Source: Burkholderia sp. Ac-20365 (GTDB lineage Bacteria; Pseudomonadota; Gammaproteobacteria; Burkholderiales; Burkholderiaceae). Taken from it: 64,000 bases of DNA. The stretch lies in the NCBI RefSeq assembly GCF_017104715.1, contig NZ_JAAGPI010000001.1:682001-746000 (forward strand). The letters run 5' to 3'. A program made the translations under genes and the position numbers. This document shows, one piece after another, positions 49,035-58,791 of the stretch. Each line of letters starts with the position of its first letter. Positions within the stretch are counted from its first letter, which is position 1. Below the pieces are notes generated by a model. That model saw only the letters and a program-made list of their open reading frames with translations. It did no database searches and was not told the origin of the DNA.

Positions 49035-52000
49035 ATGAACACTATCCGGAACTGTTGCGCCAAACTGTGCTGGATCCTGTGCGCGATGCTCGTGGCGGCA
49101 TCGGCGGGCGCCGTCGCGCAGCCGGGTTCGCATCGCCATGCGCCCGCGAGCGTCACCGTGGGCGTCGCGGGCGGCGGCATTCCTCCGCTGGTGTTCGTTA
49201 GCGACGGCCAGCTTTCCGGCGCCGCGTTCGATATTCTCAAGTACGCCCTCGATCCGTCCACGCAACTGCGGGTCCGCATCTTTCCCGACTACCCGGCGTT
49301 GATCGCGGCCGCCTGTGCCGGTTCCGTGGACATCGTGCTTGCGGTGCAGAAGCCGATCGAGGCCAGGCGCTGCCTCGTCCTGTCGCAGACGTATTTCGAT
49401 TCGGACTTCGTGGTGGTCGGACGGGCGGCGGAAGCGAACAGCAGCGGTGCTGCGCCTCGCCTTGCCGGCAAGCGCATTGCAACCGTGGCGGGCTCGTACA
49501 CCGAGCAGGTATCGCATGAGCGTTACCCCGATTCGGTGTTCGTGCCGTCGCAGAATCCGCAGGCAGGTTTGCGCGCGGTGCAGCGCAAGGAGGCGGATGT
49601 CTTCATTACGCTGCTGCCCGTTGCGGACCATTTGCTGTCGCAACCGGAGTTCGCCGGGCTCGCGGAAATCAACCAGTATCACGAGACCGAAAGCGGCCTG
49701 CATTTCGGTTTCCCGCGCACGCAACTGGCGCTGCGCGACAGCGTCGACGTGCGGCTCGCCTCGCTCCCCGAAGAAACCCGCCAGCGCATTCTGAGCCGCT
49801 GGATGAGTACGGGCCCGGTCACACGGGACATGTCCGCGCCGTTCATGCTGAGCGAAGAGGAGCGCGCGTGGCTTCATTCGCTGCCGCCGCTGCGCGTGGC
49901 CGTCGACAGTGGGCTCGCACCGTACAGTTACGTCGACGACAGCGGCCAGACGCATGGCATGGCGCAGGACTATCTGCGCTATCTGTCGAACCAGCTGGGC
50001 ATCAGCTTCGTGCGGCAGCACGAGCCTGGCCTCGACGCCAGCGTGGATGCGCTGAAAGCCGGCAATCTCGACATGATCGGCGTGGCTATCGTGCATGATC
50101 CCGCATTGCGCGGCATGCCGGTGTCGCGCCCCTACGCAACGTTTCCGGTCGTCGCCATCGGCCGTAACGATGCGCCGGCGCTCGGCCAGATGCGCGATCT
50201 CGACGGCAAACGCGTAGCCGTGACCGATGGCGGCGGCCTGCGCGGGCTGGTGATGTCCGTGGCGCCGCGCGCGCACATCATCGTGGTGCCGGATGTCGCG
50301 ACGGGCATGAATGCGGTCGCCGAGGGCAGCGCCGAAATCTATGTCGACGATCTGGCCACCGCGCACTACATGCTGCAGCGCATGGAAGGGGGCACGCTGC
50401 GCATCGTCGGTTCCGGCGGCCCGCCGCTGAGCACGGGTATTGCCGTTTCGCCGCAACTCGCCGGCCGGCTCATGCCGCTGATCGACCGCGCGCTGGCAGC
50501 GTTGCCGGACACCGAGCGGCTCGCGATCCAGAACCGCTACTTCGGCGCGAATTATGAGTTGGGGCCGTCATGGCGCGATATCGCCACGCGATTCGCGCCC
50601 GTCGCACTCGCGTTGCTGGTCGTGATTGCCGTGCTGTGGCGCTCGCAGCGAGCGTTGCGCAAAGAGGCGCGCGAGCGGCGCGAAGCGGAGTTGCGGCTGA
50701 TCGACGTGACCAGCCAGTTGCCGGCAACGGCTTTTCAGTATCGACAGTCGAAGGACGGCAGGTCGCATATCAACTGGATGAGCGGCAACACCATCGAAAT
50801 GTTCGGCAAGACGAGCGCCGAACTGGCGGCTACGCCGGGCTCGGTGCTGGCGTCCGTTCATCCCGACGACCGGCAGGCCCTCGTGCAGGATGCGCAGAAT
50901 TCCATGCAGACGCTCGCCCCCGTGAACCGCGAGTTGCGCGTGCAGCGGCGCGGCGCGTTCAGATGGACGCGCCTTCACGCGGTGCCGCATCGCGCCGAAA
51001 ATGGCGATCTGCTCTGGAACGGCTACTGGAGCGATGCCGAAGAGCAGCATCAGCATGCCGTCGCGCTAGCCGAGGCGCGCGATGCCGCCGAGCAGGCCTC
51101 GCGCGCGAAAAGCGAATTCCTCGCGGCGATGAGCCACGAAATACGCACGCCGATGAGCGCCGTGCTCGGTCTGATCGAACTGCTCGGGCACAGCAACTTG
51201 CGCCCCGACCAGGCGGTCAAGGTGAAGCTGATCTCGCAGGCGGCCGAATCGCTGCTGCAAATCCTCAACGACATTCTGGATTACTCGAAGATCGAAGCCG
51301 GCAAGATCGCCTTGGAGCGTGCGCCCGTCGATATCCGCGATCTGTGCACGGGTACCTTCGCGCTGTTTTTCTGGCGCGCGCAGGAGAAGGGGCTGAAGCT
51401 GGCGCTGTGCATCGATGCGAACATCGCGTACACGGTCTGGAGCGATGGTGTGCGGTTGCGGCAGATTCTCTTCAATCTGCTCAGCAACGCGATCAAGTTC
51501 ACATCCGAAGGCAGCATCCGGCTCGACGTCGAACTGGCCGACGAAGCCGATGGCCGGCAAACCGTCGTATGGCGCGTGACGGATACCGGAATCGGCGTCA
51601 GCCCGGACCAGCGGGCGCGGCTGTTTCAGCCGTTCGTACAGGCGGAAGCCTCGACGACACGGCGTTTTGGCGGCACAGGACTCGGCCTGACAATTTCGCG
51701 GCGCCTCGTGGCGATGCTGGGCGGCAGCATCGAGATGGAAGGGGAAGTGGGGCGCGGCACGCGGGTGGCGTTTCGTGTGCCGCTCGAGGTTGAGCAGCGG
51801 GCGTTTCCGGGCTATCCGCTCGCGGGTGTCACCGTGGGGCTGCGTATCCGCGAGACCGAGGTGTTGCGCAGCCTGACGCAGGCACTGCGCACATTCGGCG
51901 GCGAGGTTGCAATACTCGATACGGGCGAAGCGCTGAGCGCGGACAGGTTGCCCGAGGGATGCCGCCTCATCATCGACGACTCGCTGACTGCGGAAAACCC

Positions 52001-53048
52001 CACGGTTCAGCGCAAGGCCGCCGTCCATCTGCCGACGGGAACCGTTCCCATCGTACCCACCACTGCGACGATCGAATCCGGCGGCTACATCCGCGTGGGG
52101 GACGTCTGCTATCTGTGTGTCTATCCCGTGACGCTGGAAGGCGTCGCCGCGGTCTGCAACGCGGTCTTGCACGGCGACCCCGAACTGGGTTTCGAGTCAA
52201 CCGCGCCGGCCATCACACTGTCTCCGCCGCGCAACCGCGACGAAGCGTTGCGCGATCACGCGCTGGTCCTGATCGCCGAAGACAACGCGATCAACCGGCA
52301 TCTGATCCGGCAGCAACTGGAGTTGCTCGGTTGCACCTGCGACACCGTGGAAGACGGCGCGCAGGCGCTCAAGGCGATAGCGGGCACGAAATACGCGCTG
52401 CTGATTACCGACTGCCACATGCCCGAAATGGATGGCTACACGCTTGCCACGCGCGTGCGAGAACGCACGGATGACGCGCGGCGCATGCCGATTGTCGGCC
52501 TGACGGCGAGTGTGGGGCGTGAGGAGCGCGGCGAATGCCTCGCGGCAGGAATGGACGAATGCCTGTACAAGCCTGCCAAGCTCAGCGAACTGCGGGCGTG
52601 CGTCAGCCAGTTCGCGCCGCAGTGCCTGCAGGGGCACGATGCGCACGCGCCGCACATGGCGGCGTCGAACGATGCCGTACCGGCCGCTGCGCCTCAGGCC
52701 GCGAATGAAGACGGTGCGCTGCCCGATCTCGACTGGGACGCGATCAATCAGAATTTCGGCAGCACGGGGCGCGATGAGAAGCTGATCGAAATCATCGTTC
52801 AGACCATGACGACCGATACCGAAGAACTCGAAGGCATGCTAGGCGACGCCGAGCCGGCTGTCCTGCGGCAATGGATTCATCGCGTCGAAGGGGCGGCTTC
52901 CGTGCTCAGGTACGAACCGTTGAAAAATGCGCTGCAAACCTTCCGCGCGAGCGTGCTGACGGGCGACCGGGCGGTCTACCTCGCTTCGGGAGAACAGCTG
53001 CTGCGCAAGCTGCGGCGGATCACCGACCACGTCGCGCGACAGGTCTGA
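49035..53048 (+). CDS. BvgS-like hybrid sensor histidine kinase
   Basis: A 1337-residue membrane kinase. Signal peptide (1-30), two tandem venus-flytrap (SBP_bac_3) periplasmic domains (about 40-270 and 285-510), transmembrane helix 520-536, PAS domain (about 550-670), HisKA with phospho-His701 in MSHEIRTPM, HATPase (about 790-920; DTGIGVSPD, FGGTGLGL), receiver domain (about 1070-1200) with Asp1126 in LITDCHMPEMDG, and a C-terminal Hpt domain with His1282 (WIHRVEGAAS). The Hpt motif carries Glu where most Hpt domains have Lys (HRxKG). No bvgA-type response regulator is adjacent, so it is an orphan in this window. Confidence 0.93.
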   Translation: MNTIRNCCAKLCWILCAMLVAASAGAVAQPGSHRHAPASVTVGVAGGGIPPLVFVSDGQLSGAAFDILKYALDPSTQLRVRIFPDYPALIAAACAGSVDIVLAVQKPIEARRCLVLSQTYFDSDFVVVGRAAEANSSGAAPRLAGKRIATVAGSYTEQVSHERYPDSVFVPSQNPQAGLRAVQRKEADVFITLLPVADHLLSQPEFAGLAEINQYHETESGLHFGFPRTQLALRDSVDVRLASLPEETRQRILSRWMSTGPVTRDMSAPFMLSEEERAWLHSLPPLRVAVDSGLAPYSYVDDSGQTHGMAQDYLRYLSNQLGISFVRQHEPGLDASVDALKAGNLDMIGVAIVHDPALRGMPVSRPYATFPVVAIGRNDAPALGQMRDLDGKRVAVTDGGGLRGLVMSVAPRAHIIVVPDVATGMNAVAEGSAEIYVDDLATAHYMLQRMEGGTLRIVGSGGPPLSTGIAVSPQLAGRLMPLIDRALAALPDTERLAIQNRYFGANYELGPSWRDIATRFAPVALALLVVIAVLWRSQRALRKEARERREAELRLIDVTSQLPATAFQYRQSKDGRSHINWMSGNTIEMFGKTSAELAATPGSVLASVHPDDRQALVQDAQNSMQTLAPVNRELRVQRRGAFRWTRLHAVPHRAENGDLLWNGYWSDAEEQHQHAVALAEARDAAEQASRAKSEFLAAMSHEIRTPMSAVLGLIELLGHSNLRPDQAVKVKLISQAAESLLQILNDILDYSKIEAGKIALERAPVDIRDLCTGTFALFFWRAQEKGLKLALCIDANIAYTVWSDGVRLRQILFNLLSNAIKFTSEGSIRLDVELADEADGRQTVVWRVTDTGIGVSPDQRARLFQPFVQAEASTTRRFGGTGLGLTISRRLVAMLGGSIEMEGEVGRGTRVAFRVPLEVEQRAFPGYPLAGVTVGLRIRETEVLRSLTQALRTFGGEVAILDTGEALSADRLPEGCRLIIDDSLTAENPTVQRKAAVHLPTGTVPIVPTTATIESGGYIRVGDVCYLCVYPVTLEGVAAVCNAVLHGDPELGFESTAPAITLSPPRNRDEALRDHALVLIAEDNAINRHLIRQQLELLGCTCDTVEDGAQALKAIAGTKYALLITDCHMPEMDGYTLATRVRERTDDARRMPIVGLTASVGREERGECLAAGMDECLYKPAKLSELRACVSQFAPQCLQGHDAHAPHMAASNDAVPAAAPQAANEDGALPDLDWDAINQNFGSTGRDEKLIEIIVQTMTTDTEELEGMLGDAEPAVLRQWIHRVEGAASVLRYEPLKNALQTFRASVLTGDRAVYLASGEQLLRKLRRITDHVARQV

Positions 53049-53148
53049 CCGGGCGCGCATCATATCGATGCCCGCATGCGGATCACGAGCAGGCGAACTA
53101 TCCTGAAGGAATCTTCGTCGCTTGCCGCTTCCGGCAAGGAGGTGTGTC

Positions 53149-53634
53149 ATGTCAATGTCTGCAACCCTGCAGGAGTGCCTCGCCGACAAGGGCTCCCGTT
53201 ACGAACTCGTGCAGCACCCGTATAGCCATTCGAGCATGGAAACGGCGGCGGCCGCGCACGTTCCCGGCGACCGTCTCGCCAAGACGGTGCTGTTCGAGGA
53301 CGAGCAAGGCTATGTCGCCGCCGTGCTGCCATCCACTTATGCCGTGCGTTTGTCCGAACTATGGACGAAAACGGGGCGGCGTCTGGGGCTGGCGAAGGAA
53401 GCGGATCTGCGCGAACTGTTCAAGGATTGCGAGTTCGGCGCGCTGCCGCCCGTGTGCGCTGCATACGGAATGAAGACGTATCTGGACGAGAGCCTCGTGC
53501 GTCAGCCCGACGTGTATTTCGAATCGGGCGATCACGAAGCGCTCGTGCACATGCAGAGCGACCAGTTTCTCGCGCTGATGGATGGCGCGGAACGCGCGCG
53601 TTTCGGGCGGCGGATGCAGGGCATGTCCGCCTGA
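53149..53634 (+). CDS. YbaK/EbsC-family aminoacyl-tRNA deacylase
   Basis: A 161-residue protein of the YbaK/ProX editing-domain family, which hydrolyses mischarged tRNAs. The conserved core is recognisable: SSMETAAAAHVPGDRLAKTV with the functional Lys, GYVAAVLPSTYAV, and the C-terminal RQPDVYFESGDHEALVHM. A near-perfect Shine-Dalgarno (AAGGAGG at 53136-53142) precedes the ATG at 53149. It lies 100 nt after the hybrid kinase gene. Which mischarged tRNA it edits is not clear. Confidence 0.84.
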   Translation: MSMSATLQECLADKGSRYELVQHPYSHSSMETAAAAHVPGDRLAKTVLFEDEQGYVAAVLPSTYAVRLSELWTKTGRRLGLAKEADLRELFKDCEFGALPPVCAAYGMKTYLDESLVRQPDVYFESGDHEALVHMQSDQFLALMDGAERARFGRRMQGMSA

Positions 53635-53661
53635 CGGGCGCGCTGCGGCGGCTCTGGCCGG

Positions 53662-54447
53662 TTACGCCTCGAAGCGGTTGCCCGCGTCGCGCAGACGCCG
53701 CATGCCGCTGTCGAGGTGTGCCCGCGCGCTGTCCTTGTCGCCGAGACGCATCTGCTCGTAGGTGTGCTGCGCGATATCGTGCGGCACGGATTTGAGCGGC
53801 CGGTTGCTCTGCATTGCCTTGAGTTGCACCTCGGCGGCGCGCTCCAGGTAGTACAGGTCGTCCCATGCTTCGGCGATGCTCGCGCCCGCCACCATCACCC
53901 CGTGGTTCTTCATGAACAGGACATCCGCATCGCCCATTGCCTGGGCGATGCGGTCGCCTTCGGAATTGTCGAGCGCGAGGCCGTTGTAGTGTTCGTCGAC
54001 GGCCGTGCGGCCGTAGAACTTCAACGCAGTCTGTCCGGCCCATACCAGCGGCGGCCCCTCGAGCAGGCACAGCGCCGTCGCGTTCGGCATATGCGTGTGG
54101 AACGCGGCTTTCACGCGCGGCATCGCGCGGTGCAGGCGCGCGTGGATGTAAAACGCGGTCGCCTCCGGACGCCCAACGCCATCGATCACATTGCCGTCGA
54201 AATCGCAGATCAGCAGGCGCGACGCGGTGATCTCCGAAAATGCATAGCCATACGGGTTGACGAAGAACAGATCGTCATGACCCGGCACGACGGCCGAAAA
54301 ATGATTGCACACGCCTTCCTCGTAGCCATGTTGCGCGGCCAGCTGAAAGCACGCGGCGAGTTCGATGCGGGCGGTGTGCACCGCGTCGAAATCGATCGAG
54401 GGGCGCTGCGAGAGTGAAGCGGTGTTGACGTCGAGCGTATGAGCCAT
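53662..54447 (-). CDS. class II aldolase/adducin family protein
   Basis: A 261-residue class II (zinc) aldolase-fold protein like fuculose-phosphate aldolase/AraD. Features are the N-terminal ARIELAACFQLAAQHGYEEG, CNHFSAVVPG, the zinc-binding His pair in AAFHTHMPNATAL and the C-terminal FMKNHGVMVAG with a third His. It lies 29 nt after a HAD hydrolase in the same operon and is divergent from a LysR gene. The substrate is unknown; it may also act as a decarboxylase or non-sugar aldolase. The start is the ATG at 54445-54447; the longer frame is a shadow. Confidence 0.88.
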   Translation of the reverse strand: MAHTLDVNTASLSQRPSIDFDAVHTARIELAACFQLAAQHGYEEGVCNHFSAVVPGHDDLFFVNPYGYAFSEITASRLLICDFDGNVIDGVGRPEATAFYIHARLHRAMPRVKAAFHTHMPNATALCLLEGPPLVWAGQTALKFYGRTAVDEHYNGLALDNSEGDRIAQAMGDADVLFMKNHGVMVAGASIAEAWDDLYYLERAAEVQLKAMQSNRPLKSVPHDIAQHTYEQMRLGDKDSARAHLDSGMRRLRDAGNRFEA

Positions 54448-54476
54448 TGTGAGTCCTTTGCGCGACGTCGTACCTG

Positions 54477-55181
54477 TCACCAGCCAAGCGACGCGAATAG
54501 CGGCGGTACCTGGTCGAGTGTCGCAAGCGTGGCGTCGGGCGTGTAGTCGGGCAGGCGCTGACGGCCCGTGCCGCGATCGATCCACACGCAGCGAAAGCCG
54601 ATATCGCGCGCTGCCGCGTGATCAAGATGCGGGCTTGCGCAAATATGCACGACGTCGTCGCGAGACACGCCGAGCTGTTCGTGAGCATAGTCGAAAAGCC
54701 GCCGGTTGGGTTTGTACGCGCCCGCCTGCTGCGCGGTAATCACACGGTCGATAGACCCGCCGAGCTGCGCGACATTGCCCGCGATCACATCGTCGTCGGT
54801 ATTCGACACGATGCACAGCCGGTAGCCAGCTTCCTTCAGTGCACGCAGCGTATCGACGACTTCCGGGAACGGCGGCATCGCGGAGATGTGCTCCGTCAGC
54901 AAGCGGATGTCGTTGTCGTCGGCGCGCAGCTTGTAGTGGTCGAGCGCGAGGCGCAGCCCTTCGCCCGCCACTTCGCGGAACGAGCGGTGCGGCGGCGTCT
55001 GTTCGAGCGCGTGTTCGTGTTTGTCGTAGACGGCAATGAATTCGCGCGGATCGGGCGCGGCGGCGTGCTTGCCGGCGAGGATCGTCGCGACGGCGTTCTT
55101 CAGGCCTTCATCCCATTGGATCAGCGTGCCGTAGCAGTCGAAGGTCAGCCACGTGGGGCGCGAAGTGCGGTCGAGTGACAT
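54477..55181 (-). CDS. HAD hydrolase, haloacid dehalogenase type II-like
   Basis: A 234-residue HAD-superfamily protein. The nucleophile Asp is in LTFDCYGTLIQWD, followed by the second motif LCIVSNTDDD, the Lys in QAGAYKPNRRLF and the acidic motif VVHICASPHLDHAAARDIGF. This pattern is that of L-2-haloacid dehalogenase-like enzymes, but many act as phosphatases. First gene of a two-gene operon with a class II aldolase, read divergently from a LysR regulator. Confidence 0.86.
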   Translation of the reverse strand: MSLDRTSRPTWLTFDCYGTLIQWDEGLKNAVATILAGKHAAAPDPREFIAVYDKHEHALEQTPPHRSFREVAGEGLRLALDHYKLRADDNDIRLLTEHISAMPPFPEVVDTLRALKEAGYRLCIVSNTDDDVIAGNVAQLGGSIDRVITAQQAGAYKPNRRLFDYAHEQLGVSRDDVVHICASPHLDHAAARDIGFRCVWIDRGTGRQRLPDYTPDATLATLDQVPPLFASLGW

Positions 55182-55234
55182 CTGGGGTTCCTTTTGAGCG
55201 GTGTCGATATGGACACAGACTAGGCCTCGCGCCG

Positions 55235-55285
55235 CATATTTGGAAATTAAATTAAAATACGCTGCTTAGTGGAATTACAAATATG
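55235..55285. promoter_or_regulatory. AT-rich inverted repeat in the HAD/LysR divergent gap
   Basis: CATATTTG (55235-55242) and CAAATATG (55278-55285) are perfect inverted repeats around an AT-rich core in the 115-bp gap. This is the likely binding and promoter region of the LysR regulator for both directions. Confidence 0.5.
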
Positions 55286-55296
55286 AGGCGCCCGTT

Positions 55297-56145
55297 ATGC
55301 TCGATCTCGAACTTCTGAAGACGCTGGTCTGCGTCGTCGACGAAGGCAGCTTCACGCGCGCCGGTGACCGCGTGCATCGCACGCAGTCGACTGTCAGCCA
55401 GCAGGTGCGGCGGCTGGAAGAACTGGTCGGCCGCACGCTCCTGATGCGCGATCGCACCGGCAATCAGGTGACGGCGACGGAACATGGCGAGCTTCTGACG
55501 CAATATGCGCGCCGCCTGATCGCGCTGTCGCAGGAGGCGCAGGACGCCCTCGCGAGCGATGTGTGGCGCACGCCGATCCGCATCGGCGTGCCGGAAGATT
55601 TCGACGCGAAACGGATGGCGGCGATCCTGTCGGGCTTCGTCAAGGCGCGGCCCGAGGCGCGACTCGAAACGGTCGCGGGCATGAGCGCCGATTTGCACAG
55701 CAAGCTGTCGGGCGGAGAGATCGAGATTGCGCTCGTCAAACGCGAGCCGGGCAGCGGGCCGTGTCTCGCGTCGTGGCCCGAAGCGCTCGTGTGGGTGCGC
55801 GGCCGCATGGTCGAAGTGCCGCCCGAAGAAGGCGAGCCGGTGCCGCTCGCGCTGTTTCCGCAGGGCTGCGTGTACCGCAAACGCGCGATCCGCAGCCTCG
55901 ATCATTCGAAGCGAAGCTGGCGCGTCGCGTTCGGCAGCCACAGCCTGACGGGTATTCAGGCCGCGGTGGCTTCAGGCCTCGGCATCACGGTTCTACCCAC
56001 TACGGCTGTGCTGCCCGAGCACAGTGTGTGTTTCGACCTGCCGCGTCTGCCGCCCACCGAGCTTGCGCTCGTCAGCGCGGGCGGCGCGATGAACGCGGTG
56101 CAGTCGGCGCTGGTCGATTTTCTGCGCGAAGCGATTCCCGTCTAA
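55297..56145 (+). CDS. LysR-family transcriptional regulator
   Basis: A 282-residue LysR regulator (MLDLELLKTLVCVVDEGSFT; RTQSTVSQQVRRLEELVG HTH). The effector domain is normal in length. It is divergent from the HAD/aldolase operon, which it most likely controls through the AT-rich inverted repeat between them. Its 3' end overlaps the convergent monooxygenase gene by 4 nt. The ATG at 55297 is standard for the family. Confidence 0.93.
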   Translation: MLDLELLKTLVCVVDEGSFTRAGDRVHRTQSTVSQQVRRLEELVGRTLLMRDRTGNQVTATEHGELLTQYARRLIALSQEAQDALASDVWRTPIRIGVPEDFDAKRMAAILSGFVKARPEARLETVAGMSADLHSKLSGGEIEIALVKREPGSGPCLASWPEALVWVRGRMVEVPPEEGEPVPLALFPQGCVYRKRAIRSLDHSKRSWRVAFGSHSLTGIQAAVASGLGITVLPTTAVLPEHSVCFDLPRLPPTELALVSAGGAMNAVQSALVDFLREAIPV

Positions 56146-57482
56146 TCAACGGCGCGCTGCGTGAAGAACCGGTTCTCCGGGCGCGGCAAGCCGAGATGGT
56201 CGCGCAACGTCGTGCCTTCATAGGCACGACGGAAAATGCCGCGCCGTTGCAGTTCGGGCACGACCTTGTCGGCGAAATCGTCGAGTCCGCCGGGCAGAAA
56301 CGGGAACATCACGTTGAAGCCGTCGGAGCCGCGTTCGGTCAGCCATTGTTCCATCTGATCGGCAATCGTCGCGGGCGTGCCGACCATTTCCAGCCCCGAA
56401 TATCCGCCAATGCGCTGCGCCAGTTGGCGAATGGTCAACTGTTCCGAACGCGCCCAGTCGATCACGCGCTGCCGCGAACTCTTGCTGGCGTTGCTTTCCG
56501 GAATGTCCGGTAGCAGCGCGTCGGGGTCGAGTTGCGACACGTCGTGGCCGAGCGCGATCGACAGCGATGCGATGCCGCTGTCGTAATGCACGAAGGTATC
56601 GAGCAATGCGCGCTTTTCACGCGCCTCGTCGAGGCTGTCGCCGACCACCACAAACACGCCCGGCAGGATTTTCAGATGCTCCGGATCGCGGCCCGCGCGT
56701 TCGACGCGGCTCTTCACATCGGCATAGAACGCCTGGCCTGCTGCGAGCGAGGGCGGCGCGGCGAACACGGCGTCGGCCGTTTCGGCGGCGATCTGGCGGC
56801 CCGCTTCCGATGAGCCGGCCTGCACGACGACAGGCCATCCCTGAACCGGCCTTGCGATATTCAACGGTCCGCGCACGGAAAGATGCTCGCCCTTGTGGCC
56901 GAGCACATGCATCTTCTCCACATCGACATAGATGCCGCTTTCGACGTCGCGCACGAAGGCATCGTCGGCCCAGCTGTCCCACAGGCCCGTGACCACATCG
57001 TAGAACTCACGCGCGCGGTGATAGCGCTCGCCGTGTTCGACATGCTCATCCAGCCCGAAATTGAGCGCCGCGTCGGGATTGGACGTGGTCACGAGATTCC
57101 AGCCGGCGCGTCCGCCGCTCAGGTGATCGAGCGAGGCGAAACGGCGTGCGACGTGATACGGCTCGTCGAAGGTTGTCGACGACGTGGCGATAAGGCCAAT
57201 GCGTTCCGTCACCGACGACAGCGCGGCGAGCAGCGTCAACGGCTCGAACGACGTCACCGTGTGGCTGCGCTTGAGCGCGGCGGTCGGCATGTTGAGCACG
57301 GCGAGGTGATCGGCCATGAAGAACGCGTCGAAGCACGCGCGTTCGAGCGTCTGCACGAAGCGCTTCAGATGCGCGATGTTGAAGTTCGCATCGGGCCAGG
57401 CGCCGGGATAGCGCCACGCGCCCGTATGGAGGCTGACGGGACGCATGAAAGCGCCGAGATGCAACTGACGGGTTCGGGTCAT
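56142..57482 (-). CDS. LLM flavin-dependent monooxygenase (NtaA/SnaA/DszA type)
   Basis: A 446-residue two-component FMNH2-dependent monooxygenase of the bacterial luciferase-like family. It begins RQLHLGAFMRPVSLHTGAWR and has the family blocks FDAFFMADHLAVLNMP, RIGLIATSSTTFDEPYH, HLSGGRAGWNLVTT and PVVVQAGSSEAGRQ. Related enzymes attack nitrilotriacetate, sulfones or alkyl-sulfur compounds. It is divergent from a sulfonate-type ABC transporter, so organosulfur use is the leading idea (inference). The start is the ATG at 57480-57482; the longer frame enters the intergenic region. No flavin reductase gene is adjacent. Confidence 0.9.
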   Translation of the reverse strand: MTRTRQLHLGAFMRPVSLHTGAWRYPGAWPDANFNIAHLKRFVQTLERACFDAFFMADHLAVLNMPTAALKRSHTVTSFEPLTLLAALSSVTERIGLIATSSTTFDEPYHVARRFASLDHLSGGRAGWNLVTTSNPDAALNFGLDEHVEHGERYHRAREFYDVVTGLWDSWADDAFVRDVESGIYVDVEKMHVLGHKGEHLSVRGPLNIARPVQGWPVVVQAGSSEAGRQIAAETADAVFAAPPSLAAGQAFYADVKSRVERAGRDPEHLKILPGVFVVVGDSLDEAREKRALLDTFVHYDSGIASLSIALGHDVSQLDPDALLPDIPESNASKSSRQRVIDWARSEQLTIRQLAQRIGGYSGLEMVGTPATIADQMEQWLTERGSDGFNVMFPFLPGGLDDFADKVVPELQRRGIFRRAYEGTTLRDHLGLPRPENRFFTQRAVD

Positions 57483-57759
57483 GGTGAAAGCCCTCGTCGA
57501 AGCGAATAGCGGTAAGCGTGGAATGGGTGACAAAGTATTCGCGAAATACGATACGACAGGCGCGCAAATCCGGCTTGCCGACTGCCAGAACGCGCCCGGA
57601 CGCCGCCGTGTGCGATATCGGCGGCTTTCGCTGTTTCCGCATGGAAAGCAAAGCTTCAACGCCGTCATTTGCTACGCACGAAACATTAGAACGGCGGCGA
57701 TGCGAAGTGCTTATAGTCGGAAGCCTCACGCAGCTTTCAAAACCGCACGCAACCTTCCA
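57483..57759. promoter_or_regulatory. divergent control region of monooxygenase and ABC transporter
   Basis: A 277-bp gap without a gene. It holds the dyad GTATTCGCGAAATAC (57535-57549, TTCGCGAA core) near the monooxygenase side and a -10-like TATAGT (57712-57717) 43 bp before the tauA-like ATG. No CysB-type site could be confirmed by eye. Confidence 0.4.
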
Positions 57760-58791
57760 ATGAAACAGACATTTACTTTCCTGCGGCGCGCGTTGCACGC
57801 CGCCGCGTTCGCCGTCGCGTCGATCACGATTGCGTCCTCCGCCCATGCCGACACCCGCGAAGTCGTAATCGGCTATCAGGACATGGTCGTGCCGTGGCGC
57901 TACGCGCAGGTCACGGGCGCCGTCGAGAAAGCCACTGGCTACAAGGTCACGTATCGCAAGCTCGGCAGCGGCGCGGACGTGATTCGCGCGCTCGCGTCCG
58001 GTTCGATCCAGCTTGGCGAAGCGGGCTCCAGCCCGATCGCGGCGGGACTGTCGCAGGGCGTGGATCTGTCGCTGTTCTGGATTCTCGACAACATCAACGA
58101 CGCCGAAGCGCTCGTCGCGCGCGACGGCTCCGGCGTGACGAAGCTCACCGATCTGAAGGGCAAGACGATCGGCCTGCCGTATGTGTCGACGTCGCACTTC
58201 CATGCGCTGGTCGCGTTGCAGCAGGCGGGCGTGGATCCGTCGACGGTGAAGATTCTCAACCTGCGTCCGCCCGAGGTCGCGGCCGCCTGGCAGCGAGGCA
58301 ACATCGACGCGACGTACATCTGGGATCCGGTGCTCGCGAAGGTCAAGCAGAACGGCAAGGTGCTGATCACGTCGGGGGAAGTCGCGAAGGAGTCGGGCAA
58401 GGCGACCTTTGACGGCTTCGTCGCCGCGCGCCAGTTCGAGCGCGACAACCCGGCGTTCATGGCAGGTCTCGTCAAGGTGCTGGCCGATACGGATGCGCAG
58501 TATCGCGATCACAAGGCAACGTGGACGCCGGCTTCGAAGGAAGTGCAGGCTGTCGCGCAGGAGTCGGGGGCGACGCCCGCCGATGTGCCCGCGAGCCTCG
58601 CGCTGTACGCGTTCCCCACGGCGGCGGAGCAGGCATCGCCGACGTGGCTCGGCGGCGGCAAGCAATCGGGCGCGGCGCAATCGCTGGCGGCGACCGCCGC
58701 GTTCCTCAAGACGCAGGGCACGATCCAGAACGTGTTGTCCGACTACTCGGGCGCGGTGAATCCGCGCTTCGCGCAACAGGCCGCGCGATGA
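57760..58791 (+). CDS. tauA: ABC transporter substrate-binding protein, taurine/sulfonate type
   Basis: A 343-residue periplasmic binding protein. Signal peptide with cleavage after SSAHA (about 30). Mature domain typical of TauA/Ssu[73 protein letters not shown]. The ATG at 57760 is chosen. It overlaps tauB by 4 nt. No tauD dioxygenase follows; the divergent flavin monooxygenase may take that role, or the ligand is a different sulfonate or aromatic acid. Confidence 0.88.
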   Translation: MKQTFTFLRRALHAAAFAVASITIASSAHADTREVVIGYQDMVVPWRYAQVTGAVEKATGYKVTYRKLGSGADVIRALASGSIQLGEAGSSPIAAGLSQGVDLSLFWILDNINDAEALVARDGSGVTKLTDLKGKTIGLPYVSTSHFHALVALQQAGVDPSTVKILNLRPPEVAAAWQRGNIDATYIWDPVLAKVKQNGKVLITSGEVAKESGKATFDGFVAARQFERDNPAFMAGLVKVLADTDAQYRDHKATWTPASKEVQAVAQESGATPADVPASLALYAFPTAAEQASPTWLGGGKQSGAAQSLAATAAFLKTQGTIQNVLSDYSGAVNPRFAQQAAR

